A DNA stretch of 64,000 nt from Paenibacillus roseus (GCF_016424485.1 NZ_JAELUP010000061.1:1-64000); one strand, 5' to 3'; positions 37,824 to 47,925 are shown, counted from the stretch's first letter. Notes: a model not told the origin generated them from the letters alone. A program made the numbers and translations.

Positions 37824-38570
37824 ATGAGTGAACAAAACAAGTCCAAGCAAAAGCAGGAGGAAACTCCCAAATCGATGCAGGGAGCACCATCTGCTGTTAA
37901 GGCCTCTTCATGGAAAAGGCTGCTGTCGAAAAAATGGGTGACACCGGCAGCTTTTATGGCCGCGGCAGCAATTATCGTAACCTTAATGTGGGTCTATCAG
38001 GGAGCGCAGCAGCAACAGGATCTGCCGACTCAGACAAGCGAAATCTCCGAAGAGAAACAAGGTGACGATACCGTTGTCAAAGAGACAGCGGAAGAAACCA
38101 AGGAAGTTGTCGTCGGGGAAGAGAAGATTCAATGGCCGGTTCTCAAGCCGGAGGATGTGCAGGTGCTGATGCGGTTCTATGATGCCAAGGCGACCAATGA
38201 GGAGCGTCAGGCTGCGCTGGTGCATTACGACAACACCTTTATACCGAATACGGGAATCGATATTGGCGGTGCGAATGAGCAGGCTTTTGATGTAGTCGCG
38301 GCATTAAGCGGTAAAGTCACCCACGTTGAGAATCACCCGCTCAACGGCAATGTGGTAGAAATTACGCATCCGGGCGGCTACGTAACGATCTATCAAAGCT
38401 TGTCCGATGTGTTGGTGAAAAACGGGGACGAGGTTAAGCAGGGAACGCTTTTCGCCAAATCCGGAACAAGTGAGCTGAAGAAAGAGCTTGGCAACCACAT
38501 TCATTTTGAAGTTCGTGAAGAAGGCAAGGCCATCAATCCGCTCACTGTGCTTCCGCAAGAAGAGCAGTAG
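37824..38570 (+). CDS. spoIIQ: SpoIIQ-like sporulation protein with degenerate LytM domain
   Basis: The 248-residue protein has a basic N-terminus, one membrane helix (about residues 43-60), an acidic linker and a C-terminal M23/LytM fold (about 140-240). The HxH motif (HIHFEVR) is kept, but the first zinc-ligand His of the HxGxD motif is replaced (NTGIDIG), as in SpoIIQ proteins, which act structurally. SpoIIQ in the forespore membrane pairs with SpoIIIAH to hold and feed the engulfed spore. The ATG at 37824 is used because GAGGTGA is 5 bases upstream. Its place between spoIID and spoIIID supports the assignment. Confidence 0.9.
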   Translation: MSEQNKSKQKQEETPKSMQGAPSAVKASSWKRLLSKKWVTPAAFMAAAAIIVTLMWVYQGAQQQQDLPTQTSEISEEKQGDDTVVKETAEETKEVVVGEEKIQWPVLKPEDVQVLMRFYDAKATNEERQAALVHYDNTFIPNTGIDIGGANEQAFDVVAALSGKVTHVENHPLNGNVVEITHPGGYVTIYQSLSDVLVKNGDEVKQGTLFAKSGTSELKKELGNHIHFEVREEGKAINPLTVLPQEEQ

Positions 38571-38577
38571 CAATTGG

Positions 38578-38604
38578 GAAAGGCGGGGGCAACCCTGCCT
38601 TTTT
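38578..38604 (+). terminator. Terminator after spoIIQ
   Basis: AAAGGCGGGG-GCAA-CCCTGCCTTT followed by TTGTT, with one mismatch. Confidence 0.75.
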
Positions 38605-38702
38605 GTTATGACGGTTGACTTTTCAAAGGGCATTATCCTCAGGGAATTGGCTGTCTCCAGGAAAATAAATGCAGTAAAATAGCTTGTCACGCTTGGCAAC
38701 AA

Positions 38703-38731
38703 AGAATATCTACCCGCTCCACTCATATAAT
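38703..38731 (+). promoter_or_regulatory. Putative sigma-E promoter of spoIIID
   Basis: AGAATATC at 38703-38710 and CATATAAT at 38724-38731 resemble the sigma-E -35 (GKMATATT) and -10 (CATACAAT) with 13 bases between. spoIIID is sigma-E dependent in B. subtilis. Confidence 0.5.
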
Positions 38732-38764
38732 GTACCAAACTATCTCGAGTAGGGAGGCGGGAAC

Positions 38765-39052
38765 GTGCACGATTACATCAAAGAAAGAACGATAAAAATC
38801 GGCCGCTGCATCGTGGAGACCAAAAATACGGTTCGGACGATCGCCAAAGAATTTGGTGTTTCCAAAAGCACGGTGCATAAGGATTTGACCGAGCGGCTTC
38901 CAGAAATCAATCCTGATCTGGCGGATCAGGTGAAGCACATTCTCGAATACCACAAGTCGATCCGACATTTGAGAGGAGGAGAAGCAACCAAAATCAAGTA
39001 TAAAAAAACAAGCGGCAAAAAAAGAGAGGCGATTGCAGTAGGGAAGATTTAA
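38765..39052 (+). CDS. spoIIID: Mother-cell transcription factor SpoIIID
   Basis: The 95-residue protein has the SpoIIID helix-turn-helix (TVRTIAKEFGVSKSTVHKDL) and a basic C-terminal tail rich in Lys. It binds DNA to adjust the sigma-E regulon and prepare sigma-K. The GTG start follows GGGAGGCGGGAAC. Length is close to the 93 residues of B. subtilis. The order spoIIQ-spoIIID-mbl-flhO-flhP is the Bacillus order. Confidence 0.96.
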   Translation: MHDYIKERTIKIGRCIVETKNTVRTIAKEFGVSKSTVHKDLTERLPEINPDLADQVKHILEYHKSIRHLRGGEATKIKYKKTSGKKREAIAVGKI

Positions 39053-39268
39053 CGTTTTTTTCTACAAAAATAGAGGATTTTCGCTTTTCATAGCGAATTA
39101 AATTCTAGATGTTTAGGAGTTTTTTTCGCTGCTTGTTTTTGGAAGTGGAATTGGTCAGGAAGCCGATTCTTTCTGCTTGAAACGATGCGTTTGTCTGTCA
39201 GGAACGGCAAAGTCGTGTACGCCTGGAAATTAAAATTTGATTATAATAGTGTGGGGGATTTGCGCCTT

Positions 39269-40267
39269 ATGTTGAGCAATGATATCGGAATTGATCTCGG
39301 AACGGCTAATGTATCCATTCATGTAAAGGGGAGAGGCGTCGTTCTTGATGAGCCTTCAGTTGTAGCCATTGAAAATGATACCAAGAAGGTCCTGGCCGTC
39401 GGCGAGGAAGCTCACCGCATGGTTGGACGTACGCCTGGCAATATTGTGGCCATTCGCCCTTTGAAAGACGGTGTAATCGCCGACTTCGAAATTACAGAAA
39501 TTATGCTGAAATCTTTTATTGAACGGGTTGGCGCCCGCAAATGGTACAGTCGGCCGAGAATTCTGATATGTGCTCCAACAAATATTACTTCTGTCGAGCA
39601 GAAGGCGATTCGGGAAGCTGCGGAACGCAGCGGAGCGAAGGAAGTATTTTTGGAAGAAGAACCTAAGGCGGCGGCTATCGGGGCTGGAATGGATATATTC
39701 CAGCCTAGCGGCAATATGGTAGTAGATATCGGCGGAGGGACGACGGACGTTGCGGTGCTATCCATGGGCGACGTCGTTACCGCCTCTTCTATTAAAGTTG
39801 CAGGGGACAAGTTCGACTCCGCCATCATGAAATATATCAAGAATAAATATAAGCTGCTGATCGGAGAGCGGACAAGCGAGGACATCAAAATCAAGATCGG
39901 CACAGTCTATCAGAGTGGACGGAAGGAAAAGATGGACATTAGAGGCCGTGATATGGTGACGGGTCTTCCGCTTACAATTACGATTCATTCCGAAGAGGTT
40001 CGTGAAGCGTTATGGGATTCGGTGCTTTCCATCGTAGCGGCTGCAAAATCTGTGCTGGAACGGACACCGCCCGAGCTGTCAGCCGATATTATCGATCGCG
40101 GAGTTATTCTGACCGGGGGCGGAGCGCTGTTGGACGGGCTGGATACCTTGCTTGCGGAAGAGCTCAAGGTGCCTGTGCTCATTGCGGAAGATCCCATGCA
40201 TTGCGTTGTAAAAGGTACCGGCATTATGCTGGACAACCTCGACAAAGTCGTCAAAAAAATGCTGTAG
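39269..40267 (+). CDS. mbl: MreB-like cytoskeletal protein Mbl
   Basis: The 332-residue actin-like ATPase starts DIGIDLGTANVSIHVKG and has VVDIGGGTTDVAVLS and GVILTGGGALLDGL as the phosphate-binding loops. It polymerises on the membrane and guides the elongation machinery. The ATG at 39269 is chosen because the N-terminus then matches Mbl (M..DIGIDLGTANV) and GGGGGA lies upstream. A longer frame starting at 39185 would add 28 unrelated residues. A TATAAT at 39242-39247 is 21 bases before the start, without a clear -35. Mbl, not MreB, is favoured by its place between spoIIID and flhO. Confidence 0.94.
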   Translation: MLSNDIGIDLGTANVSIHVKGRGVVLDEPSVVAIENDTKKVLAVGEEAHRMVGRTPGNIVAIRPLKDGVIADFEITEIMLKSFIERVGARKWYSRPRILICAPTNITSVEQKAIREAAERSGAKEVFLEEEPKAAAIGAGMDIFQPSGNMVVDIGGGTTDVAVLSMGDVVTASSIKVAGDKFDSAIMKYIKNKYKLLIGERTSEDIKIKIGTVYQSGRKEKMDIRGRDMVTGLPLTITIHSEEVREALWDSVLSIVAAAKSVLERTPPELSADIIDRGVILTGGGALLDGLDTLLAEELKVPVLIAEDPMHCVVKGTGIMLDNLDKVVKKML

Positions 40268-40380
40268 GCTGGCACAAACGCATACGGGTACTTGGCGATT
40301 GAAGCTAATGAAACGGCAACGGAATTCCGATAATTAGGATAGCCTAATTTCGGATACGACTTTGGAGGAGGACAAGCTTC

Positions 40381-41247
40381 ATGTTAAGAGGCCTTTATAC
40401 CGCTGCGGCAGGCATGGTCACCCAGCAGCGTCGCCATGATACCGTAACAAACAATATTTCCAACTTGAATACGCCGGGCTTCAAGCAGGTGAATGCCATC
40501 TCCCGTTCTTTCCCGGATATGTTGATTTCTCTTACCGGGCTTGAGCCGGAGCATGACAAACGCCTTGGTGTTGTCAATACCGGAGTATTCGCGGAAGAAA
40601 GTCTGTCCATTCATTTGCAGGGGGATTTGTCATCTACAGACCGCCCTTCCGATTTTGCCATTCTGTCCGATATCGACGTTCCCGGCATGAGCTTTGACTC
40701 CTCCGGCAAATATGTGAACGAAAATGGAGAAACTACTTTTCAGCCACAGGTGTTTTTTACGCTTCGGGATCGCAGCGGCGAAACCAGGTACACGCGGGAC
40801 GGGAAATTTACGCTCAATAACGAAGGCTTTCTGGTTACCGGAGACGGCTCATTCGTGCTTGGTATAGATAATAATCCGATTCAGTTTGCTCCGAATATTG
40901 CGATTGACCAGTTGAAGCTCAATGCAAATCAGCAGTTCATTGACAATCTGACAGGCAATAACACAGGCGAGCAGTTGCTGCTTACCCGGATTGAAAACCC
41001 GAATATGCTGGTCCGCGAAGGAAATAGCAAGTTCCAGCTTGTAGGAGAGGACAACCAGTCGCGTGCAGTCAATGCTGGAGATCGATTTGAGGTTCGTCAA
41101 GGTTATGTGGAGCGTTCCAATGTTGACGCTTCTCAATCCATGATTGATATAATGGCAGCCCTTCGCGCTTATGAAGCGAATCAAAAGGTCGTTCAGTATT
41201 ACGACCGCAGTCTTGAGAAGGCCGTTAACGAAGTAGGACGCATATAG
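40381..41247 (+). CDS. flhO: Flagellar hook-basal body rod protein FlhO
   Basis: The 288-residue protein has the N-terminal rod-family motif TVTNNISNLNTPGFK and a C-terminal region with QGYVERSNVDASQSMIDIMA ending in an amphipathic helix, as in FlgF/FlgG-type rod proteins. It is exported without a signal peptide by the flagellar apparatus. GGAGGAGGAC precedes the ATG. It is followed 13 bases later by its paralogue flhP. Confidence 0.93.
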   Translation: MLRGLYTAAAGMVTQQRRHDTVTNNISNLNTPGFKQVNAISRSFPDMLISLTGLEPEHDKRLGVVNTGVFAEESLSIHLQGDLSSTDRPSDFAILSDIDVPGMSFDSSGKYVNENGETTFQPQVFFTLRDRSGETRYTRDGKFTLNNEGFLVTGDGSFVLGIDNNPIQFAPNIAIDQLKLNANQQFIDNLTGNNTGEQLLLTRIENPNMLVREGNSKFQLVGEDNQSRAVNAGDRFEVRQGYVERSNVDASQSMIDIMAALRAYEANQKVVQYYDRSLEKAVNEVGRI

Positions 41248-41260
41248 GAGGCGGCTATTC

Positions 41261-42094
41261 ATGAACAGTTCTATGATTAATGCGATGGTGTCCATGAACG
41301 GGATGCAACAAAAGCTTGATCTGCTTGCGGACAACATCGCTAATGTAAATACAGTCGGTTACAAGCGCAAGGAGGCCTCGTTTGAGGACCTGTTAACGAA
41401 TATGAAACAGCAGGGAGATGCCTTCAGGCAGCCCGTGCGATTGACACCGCTTGGATTCAATCAAGGGTGGGGTTCCAGATTGACGATGGTTCAGCCGGAT
41501 ATGGCTCAAGGTCCGATTCAGCCAAGCGATAATCCGTATGACATTGCCATTCAGGGAGATGCCTTGTTTGAAGTTCAGACAAGTCCGGACGGCAACAGAG
41601 CCTATACGCGCAGTGGCTCCTTTCAGATGACGCTGGATGCGAACGGGATCGCGCAGTTGACTACACCTGACGGGTATCCGGTTATCGCTCAGCTTCCTGA
41701 CGGCCAAGAAGGCCCGATTCGGCTCCCCGATGGCTACACGCTGCGTGTGCAGAATAATGGTGAGCTCGAAGGGGTATCCCGGGATGGTTTTACAACCGTT
41801 CAGCTTGGCAGAATGAAGTTGGTCCAGGCTATGAAGCCGGGCGTGCTCACGCCAGTGGCCGACAACCTGTTTGTCGTTGCTGAAGGGCTGGATCGTGAAG
41901 CTGTGGTTCGTACCGTAGTGCCTGGTGAAAATCAAGAGATCAACCTGATGCAGGGATATTTGGAGCAATCCAATGTGAATCTGACGAATGAAATGACCGA
42001 GTTGATGATTGTGCAGCGGGCATATCAAATGAGCGCGCGGGCATTGACCTCCAGCGACACGATGATGGGGCTTGCCAATAGTCTGCGCGGTTAA
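41261..42094 (+). CDS. flhP: Flagellar hook-basal body rod protein FlhP
   Basis: The 277-residue paralogue of FlhO has LDLLADNIANVNTVGYKRKE at the N-terminus and QGYLEQSNVNLTNEMTELMI near the C-terminus. Together FlhO and FlhP form the distal part of the flagellar rod in B. subtilis. AGGAGGCGGC precedes the ATG. No sigma-D promoter is obvious, so it probably shares the flhO transcript. Confidence 0.93.
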   Translation: MNSSMINAMVSMNGMQQKLDLLADNIANVNTVGYKRKEASFEDLLTNMKQQGDAFRQPVRLTPLGFNQGWGSRLTMVQPDMAQGPIQPSDNPYDIAIQGDALFEVQTSPDGNRAYTRSGSFQMTLDANGIAQLTTPDGYPVIAQLPDGQEGPIRLPDGYTLRVQNNGELEGVSRDGFTTVQLGRMKLVQAMKPGVLTPVADNLFVVAEGLDREAVVRTVVPGENQEINLMQGYLEQSNVNLTNEMTELMIVQRAYQMSARALTSSDTMMGLANSLRG

Positions 42095-42113
42095 TGAGAT
42101 TGGAAGGATTGAA

Positions 42114-42455
42114 ATGGGAATAGATCAAGATGAAGTACAAAGACGCCGATCTTCTCAAGGAGGAGACGGATTTGAGCCTCGCCGCGCCGCGAAGGAAGAA
42201 GACGCGAGCCGCGAACCAAGCGGCAATGGGAAGAAGGAAAACAAGAAGAAGCCTGGCAAGAAGAAGCGACGGCCTCTTCCTGTTCGGATTCTGCTTTTTC
42301 TGCTTCGGACAAGCATTGTACCGCTCATTCTGATTATTGCATTAATCGCCGGTTTGTACATCGGTTATGTTATGTTGGGCAAAGGCCCGGAGGGCGATGT
42401 ATGGGAGTGGCAGACTTGGCGTCATATGTATGATCTTATTTTTTCTGATTCATAG
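42114..42455 (+). CDS. EpuA-like small membrane protein (annotated as RNA polymerase subunit beta family)
   Basis: The 113-residue protein has a strongly basic, charged N-terminal half (KKENKKKPGKKKRRP), one membrane helix (about residues 67-90), and a C-terminal GYVMLGKGPEGDVWEWQTWRH segment typical of the EpuA family. This family is often called a DNA-directed RNA polymerase beta-subunit protein, but no polymerase role is established. The ATG at 42114 follows GGAAGGATTG. An upstream in-frame ATG lies inside flhP. Confidence 0.8.
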   Translation: MGIDQDEVQRRRSSQGGDGFEPRRAAKEEDASREPSGNGKKENKKKPGKKKRRPLPVRILLFLLRTSIVPLILIIALIAGLYIGYVMLGKGPEGDVWEWQTWRHMYDLIFSDS

Positions 42456-42511
42456 CATATACGTCTGTTCGACTGCAACGGCGGAAGTTGGGTATGATGC
42501 TTGGCTTGATA

Positions 42512-42559
42512 GGCACCGCTTTTCGGGAGAGTCTCCTGAATTTGCGGTGTCTTCTTTTT
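42512..42559 (+). terminator. Terminator after the flhO-flhP-EpuA unit
   Basis: GGCACCGC pairs with GCGGTGTC, with an inner hairpin TTCGGGAGA/TCTCCTGAA, followed by TTCTTTTT. The rest of the 360-base gap (42560-42814) shows no gene. Confidence 0.75.
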
Positions 42560-42814
42560 GCCTGCCTGGTTAATGGCAGTGTTTGGCCGGAAGTTTTGCT
42601 AAGAAAAATGTCGAAATTGTCTTCAATATTGGCTGCCAGCGGCCGATGTAATAGATAGAGAATGCAAAACGATGTCGAAGTTGGAAGATTTTTAGCGCTG
42701 AGCAGTTTGGGAAAGGAGAAGCGAGAAGAGGATGTCGGACCATTTGGCGATAACCGGGTCGCGCATCTATAACCTTTCAGATTCAAATGTGTATGACAAG
42801 GAGGAAATGAGTTT

Positions 42815-45415
42815 ATGTTAAGTAAATTCCGTCCCGCAGTCCTGGCTTTATTGATTATGGTGCTTATTGCGCAAAGTGCAGGGAGCGTATTCGCTAGTGA
42901 AAGTGAAATTTCCCGTCTTGTATTGAACAAGAACGACGTTTCACTGGAAGCGGGAGAAACCACTTCCCTGACAGCAACGGCCGTATATGTAAACGGCAAT
43001 ACAAGCGATGTAACCATCAAGACTGAATGGAGCAGCGGGACCACGGATGTTGCGACCGTATATGCAGGCGCCATTACAGCCAAGAAGGAAGGCACAGCTG
43101 TTATTACGGCAACCTACCTGGGCAAGACGGTAGTGGTGAATGTGACTGTAAGCAAGAAGGTCAAAGCACTGACGATGAGCGTGAATGACTTCGATCTGCG
43201 CATAGGCAAGGAAAAGCAGATTGAATTGACGGCTATTTACGAAGATGGCTCAAGCGAGGCTGTAACGAAGAAAGCGGCTTGGTCTGTAGATAATTATTCC
43301 GTAGCGAATGTTATTAATGGCCTCGTCACAGGGAAAAAATCCGGTTATGCCAAAATCACTGCCAAGTACGGAAATCAATCCGTGACAATAGAAGCTGCAG
43401 TAGAGATTGCCCGGCGTCTCGATGTAGCAAAATCCGAGTTGAGTCTGTTGCTAAATGAAGAGAAAACAATAGAACTGACTGCAACCTACCCGGATGGCAC
43501 TACCGAAAATGTAGCCGATAAGGCGGAGTGGAAAAGCGACGACGATAAAGTTGCGGATGCGATTAAAGGGACGATTAAGGCTTACAAAGCGGGTAAAACC
43601 ACCATTACAGCAACTTATGGTACAAAATCAGTAACTATTGAGGTTAGCGTGGACGCATCCAGAAAGCTGGAAGCAAGCAAGGAGGAACTGTTCCTTCGCA
43701 CGGGGACGTCGGAAAAGCTTACGTTAACGCTGACTTATATGGACGGTAGACAAGCAGACGTTACGGACAAGGCGAAATGGAGTTCCTCTGATGAAGCAGT
43801 TGCGTTTGCATCTAAAGGGGAAATCTTTGCCTATAAATCTGGTGAAGCGGAAATTACGGCGATATATGGAGATAAAAGCGTCAAGATCCAAGTCGATGTT
43901 GAAGTTCCCAAGCGACTGGATCTGGATTCGGATACTATTGATTTGGAATTGAATGCATCCAAAGAACTGAAGTTGTATGCGACATTCGCGGACGGCAATA
44001 AAGAACTGATTACAGACAAAGCGCAATGGAGTTCTGACAATAAAGACATCGCAGATATAACGCTTGGGAAGGTAACCGGTTATAAGTCTGGAACGACACA
44101 AATAAAGGCCTCTTATGGTGGCAAACAGATTTCTGCTACTGTACGTGTAGATGTACCGAACCAGATAACGATCGACAAGGACTCGGTTGATATGCAAGTC
44201 GGAGCTACATTGTCTCTGAAAGCTAATGCCAACTACGACAATAATCGTGTTGTCGACATCACACAGACGGCCGAGTGGACCTCATCCAGTCCTGAGGTAG
44301 TAGAAGTGAATAAAGGAACCATTACAGCGATTAAGGATGGTACTTCAACCATTACAGTGAAATATGGCAATCGAACAGCAACAACTGTGGTGTCGGTAGG
44401 CGTAATCGAGAAGCTGACGCCAAGCGAGAAAAAAATTGTTCTTCGCAAAAATAAGGAAGCCACCATTACACTGACCGCAAAATACAAGGATGGAACAACA
44501 AAGGATGTTACGACATCCGCCGAGTGGCAATCTTCCAAGCCGGATGTTGCATCCGTATATAAAGGAAATGTTACGGCTAATGGAAATGGTACAGCTGTAA
44601 TTACCGCTACTTTTGGCGGAGAGAAGGTTACCATCAATGTGGAAGTAGATGTGGCGGAAAAGCTGACCGCGGACATCTATACCGTGTTGCTTGAGCTTTC
44701 CGAGACCAAGCAGGTAACGCTGACGGCTATCGACGGCCTGGACAACAAATCCGATGTAACAGATGCGGCTGAATGGTCTGTCAGTTCGAAGACTGTAGCG
44801 GAAGTGAACAACGGTTTGATTAGCGCACTGGCAGTTGGTAAAACCAATGTCACCGCCAAGTTTGGCGGCAAAACCGTAACGATTAGCGTAGAGGTCGGTT
44901 CAGTACAAAAGCTGGAAGCCAGCACTGAGATTTTGACCATGCAGTCCGGAACAACAGAGACGCTGAAAATCACGGCAACTTTGCCAGACGGCAGAACCAA
45001 AGATGTGACGGATCTGGCCGAGTGGAAATCCGCAAATGTGAAAGTTGCATCCGTGAACCAGGGCAAAGTTACTGCGCAGGGATATGGGAAAACAAGAATT
45101 ACAGCCAAATACAACGGCAAAACCGTCACGATCAACCTGGATGTGGATATGCTGAAATATTTGGATGTTTACAACAATAGCAGACCGACTACACAGCTTG
45201 TCTTGAAAAGGGATCAGACGATTCAGCTGGAAGGAATCGCTACCTATATGGATAATACAGAAAGAAATATTTCATCGGACGGAGTCTGGAGTTCCTCCAA
45301 AGCGACTGTGGCCCATGTCAAGCATGGTCTGATTACGGCGCAAGGCAAAGGAAAAGCAACCCTAACCGTGAAATTCGGCAATAAATCAGCGAAAATCCGA
45401 ATTGTTGTCGAATAA
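42815..45415 (+). CDS. Secreted protein made of ten BIG2 (bacterial Ig-like) repeats
   Basis: The 866-residue protein has a signal peptide (1-28) and then ten repeats of about 83 residues, each following the pattern: hydrophobic start, D/E..LTATY.DG....VT..A.W.S....VA....G.(I/V)TA...G...ITA.YG.K...I.V.V. They are BIG2-type Ig folds. No SLH, LPXTG or lipobox anchor is visible, so it would be released or wall-bound by other means. AAGGAGGAAATGAG precedes the ATG. It stands alone between two terminators and is not part of the B. subtilis order, so it is lineage-specific here. A role in adhesion or matrix is plausible but not shown. Confidence 0.9.
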   Translation: MLSKFRPAVLALLIMVLIAQSAGSVFASESEISRLVLNKNDVSLEAGETTSLTATAVYVNGNTSDVTIKTEWSSGTTDVATVYAGAITAKKEGTAVITATYLGKTVVVNVTVSKKVKALTMSVNDFDLRIGKEKQIELTAIYEDGSSEAVTKKAAWSVDNYSVANVINGLVTGKKSGYAKITAKYGNQSVTIEAAVEIARRLDVAKSELSLLLNEEKTIELTATYPDGTTENVADKAEWKSDDDKVADAIKGTIKAYKAGKTTITATYGTKSVTIEVSVDASRKLEASKEELFLRTGTSEKLTLTLTYMDGRQADVTDKAKWSSSDEAVAFASKGEIFAYKSGEAEITAIYGDKSVKIQVDVEVPKRLDLDSDTIDLELNASKELKLYATFADGNKELITDKAQWSSDNKDIADITLGKVTGYKSGTTQIKASYGGKQISATVRVDVPNQITIDKDSVDMQVGATLSLKANANYDNNRVVDITQTAEWTSSSPEVVEVNKGTITAIKDGTSTITVKYGNRTATTVVSVGVIEKLTPSEKKIVLRKNKEATITLTAKYKDGTTKDVTTSAEWQSSKPDVASVYKGNVTANGNGTAVITATFGGEKVTINVEVDVAEKLTADIYTVLLELSETKQVTLTAIDGLDNKSDVTDAAEWSVSSKTVAEVNNGLISALAVGKTNVTAKFGGKTVTISVEVGSVQKLEASTEILTMQSGTTETLKITATLPDGRTKDVTDLAEWKSANVKVASVNQGKVTAQGYGKTRITAKYNGKTVTINLDVDMLKYLDVYNNSRPTTQLVLKRDQTIQLEGIATYMDNTERNISSDGVWSSSKATVAHVKHGLITAQGKGKATLTVKFGNKSAKIRIVVE

Positions 45416-45523
45416 AAACTTTCTCATCTTTTCATGCGGCTATTTGCTGAAAAGCACTGTTGTTCAAGGGAAATCGGCTGTTTGCTTAAGGAAATGAATC
45501 TTTTGGACTGTCGCTTTATGAAG

Positions 45524-45554
45524 AAACCACCCGACGTTGGGTGGTTTTTTTTTT
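45524..45554 (+). terminator. Terminator after the BIG2 protein
   Basis: AAACCACCC-GACGTT-GGGTGG followed by ten Ts. It is the strongest tail in the window. Confidence 0.93.
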
Positions 45555-45652
45555 GGTTGGGGAGAGGTATAATGATTGGGAAGCTCTGTAAAGAAAGGAA
45601 CAAGGCAAATGCAGAAGCATCGTTCTCCATTGGCCCCGTTCCCTTATCTTAA

Positions 45653-45678
45653 CCCTCATGACTGCAGTTCATGAAGGG
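45653..45678. promoter_or_regulatory. Inverted repeat upstream of fabZ
   Basis: CCCTCATGA at 45653-45661 and TCATGAAGGG at 45669-45678 form an imperfect inverted repeat with a 7-base spacer. It does not match the FapR operator as I know it. Otherwise the 200-base stretch shows nothing. Confidence 0.4.
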
Positions 45679-45754
45679 ATACTTATAGTGTTGCTACATG
45701 AGCATCATTTTATTACATAGATATGCTACAAATTTGTAAAAGGAGCTGGAATTT

Positions 45755-46207
45755 ATGATGGACATTGTACAAATCCAAGAAACAATCCCGCATCGACACC
45801 CTTTCTTGCTGGTAGACCGCATATTGGAACTGGAGGAAGGGGTTCGCGCCGTTGGTATAAAAAGCGTTTCCTATAATGAGCCATACTTTGCGGGGCATTT
45901 TCCCGGTCATCCGGTTATGCCAGGCGTACTTATTGTAGAAGCGCTTGCCCAAGTAGGCGCAGCGGCAATTTTGAAGGTAGAGCAATTCAATAACAAACTC
46001 GGGTTTCTCGCGGGTGTAGACGGCTTCCGCTTCCGCGGTCAGGTTGTTCCAGGGGATACGCTGCGTCTTGAGGTTGAGATTATTCGCTTGAAAGGAACCG
46101 TCGGCAAAGGAAAAGCGACTGCCAGCGTGGATGGAAAAGTTGTTGCTTCCGGTGAAATCATGTTTGCATTAGTGGATAAACCAGGTACTGAAGAGGTGGC
46201 GGAATGA
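45755..46207 (+). CDS. fabZ: 3-hydroxyacyl-ACP dehydratase FabZ
   Basis: The 150-residue hot-dog enzyme dehydrates 3-hydroxyacyl-ACP in fatty-acid elongation. The catalytic His is in [19 protein letters not shown], with the Glu following in the same helix. [12 protein letters not shown] is the conserved N-terminus. AAAGGAGCTGG precedes the ATG. The stop overlaps the start of pgcA (ATGA), so the two are coupled. Confidence 0.97.
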   Translation: MMDIVQIQETIPHRHPFLLVDRILELEEGVRAVGIKSVSYNEPYFAGHFPGHPVMPGVLIVEALAQVGAAAILKVEQFNNKLGFLAGVDGFRFRGQVVPGDTLRLEVEIIRLKGTVGKGKATASVDGKVVASGEIMFALVDKPGTEEVAE

Positions 46208-47913
46208 CACAAATAAAGCAGGCTTTGGAGCGGTTTGAATCATGGATCAACGACCCGCTTATTGATGAAGCTACAAAGGCAGAGTTGAATGCGATCGCAG
46301 GACAAGAAAAAGAAATCGAAGATCGTTTTTACCGTGAACTGGAGTTCGGTACAGGGGGACTTCGTGGGATTATGGGGGCGGGTACGAATCGTCTGAATCG
46401 TTACACCGTCGGAAAAGCAACACAAGGTCTTGCGGATTGGCTGCTGAAGCGCAGCGACAAGCCGTCGGTGGTTATCGCTCATGATTCAAGGAACCAGTCT
46501 CCCGAATTCTCGCTCGAAGCGGCGCGAGTGCTTGCTGCCAATGGGATTGTCACTTATTTATATAAAGGCTTGCGTCCAACGCCTCAGTTGTCTTTCAGCG
46601 TGAGACATTTGGGGGCAACTGGAGGGATTGTCATTACGGCAAGTCATAACCCTCCTGAGTATAATGGATATAAAGTATATGGTTCAGATGGATGTCAGCT
46701 TATTCCTGCGGATGCGGAGCAGGTTATTTCTGCAATCGGAGAAGTCGCCGGATTTGATCAGATCAAACGAATTACTCAGTCAGACGCCGAAGCTGCCGGA
46801 CTTATCCGCTGGCTCGGAGATGAAGAGGATCAGGCTTATATCGATATCGTAGCTTCTCAAAGCTTGAACAGCACTCTGCTGAAGGACGAACTGGGTGAAT
46901 CCATCAGCGTTGTATATACGCCGTTGCATGGCGCAGGCAATATGCCAGTTCGGGAGGTACTCAAAGCCGTCGGTTTCAAGCAGGTGCATATTGTGGCCGA
47001 GCAGGAGCAGCCGGACGGTTATTTCAGCACAGTCAAATCGCCTAACCCTGAAGAACGGGAGGCGTTCACGCTAGCGATTGAGCTTGGACGGGAGAAGAAT
47101 GCCGACATTATTATCGGCACAGACCCGGATTGCGACCGTATGGGAGCCGTGGTGAAGAACAATGAAGGCGAATATGTGGTGCTCACCGGCAATCAGTCCG
47201 GTGCGCTTATGGTCTACTACTTGCTCAGCCAGTTGAAGGACCAAGGTCGCTTGCCGGATAACGGCGTCGTGGTCAAGACCATCGTAACCAGCGAGATGGG
47301 AGCAGATATTGCCAAGTCCTTTGGCGCTGAGGTCGTCAACACCTTGACCGGGTTCAAATATATTGGCGAGAAAATGAATCAATATGAAAAATCGGGCAAG
47401 CAAGCATTTTTATTCGGATATGAGGAAAGCTATGGTTACCTGACAGGTACATATGCAAGAGACAAGGATGCCGTTGTCGCTTCCCTGCTGATCTGTGAAG
47501 CTGCCGCTTATTATAAAAAGCAAGGCAAGACCTTGTACGATGTTCTGCTTGAGCTTTACAGCAAGTACGGTACTTATTTGGAAAAGCTGGAGTCCCGCAC
47601 ATTAAAAGGCGTAGACGGGGTACAAAAGATCGGGGCTATTATGGAAGACTGGCGTGTGAGCGCTCCGGCAGAAGTTGCTGGAGTCAAGGTCGAGCAGGTG
47701 CTGGACTACTTGCCGGGCATTAATGGCCTGCCGCCGGAAAATGTCTTGAAATTTCTGCTGGCTGATGGCTCATGGTTCTGCCTGCGCCCCTCAGGTACAG
47801 AACCGAAAATTAAGGTGTATTTTGCTGTATGCGGCAAATCGCCGGAAGAAGCTTCCGCTTCCCTGGACAAGTTGGTCAAGCAAGTGATGCAAAAGGTTGA
47901 TTTTCAAGCTTAA
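46204..47913 (+). CDS. pgcA: Phosphoglucomutase / phosphomannomutase family (PgcA-like)
   Basis: The 569-residue enzyme has the alpha-phosphohexomutase set: the phosphoserine loop [16 protein letters not shown], the metal loop [10 protein letters not shown], the sugar loop [11 protein letters not shown] and the phosphate-binding loop [12 protein letters not shown]. The length fits the PgcA/YhxB group, which makes glucose 1-phosphate for UDP-glucose. The first stop-start overlap with fabZ and the wall-polymer genes downstream suggest a role in activated sugar supply. Whether mannose substrates are also used is open. Confidence 0.93.
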   Translation: MTQIKQALERFESWINDPLIDEATKAELNAIAGQEKEIEDRFYRELEFGTGGLRGIMGAGTNRLNRYTVGKATQGLADWLLKRSDKPSVVIAHDSRNQSPEFSLEAARVLAANGIVTYLYKGLRPTPQLSFSVRHLGATGGIVITASHNPPEYNGYKVYGSDGCQLIPADAEQVISAIGEVAGFDQIKRITQSDAEAAGLIRWLGDEEDQAYIDIVASQSLNSTLLKDELGESISVVYTPLHGAGNMPVREVLKAVGFKQVHIVAEQEQPDGYFSTVKSPNPEEREAFTLAIELGREKNADIIIGTDPDCDRMGAVVKNNEGEYVVLTGNQSGALMVYYLLSQLKDQGRLPDNGVVVKTIVTSEMGADIAKSFGAEVVNTLTGFKYIGEKMNQYEKSGKQAFLFGYEESYGYLTGTYARDKDAVVASLLICEAAAYYKKQGKTLYDVLLELYSKYGTYLEKLESRTLKGVDGVQKIGAIMEDWRVSAPAEVAGVKVEQVLDYLPGINGLPPENVLKFLLADGSWFCLRPSGTEPKIKVYFAVCGKSPEEASASLDKLVKQVMQKVDFQA

Positions 47914-47925
47914 GGAGTGGAAGGC

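Noticed and set aside
42815..45415. Tandem DNA repeats or a CRISPR-like array
   Set aside because: The periodicity is at protein level (BIG2 domains of about 83 residues). DNA copies are strongly diverged.
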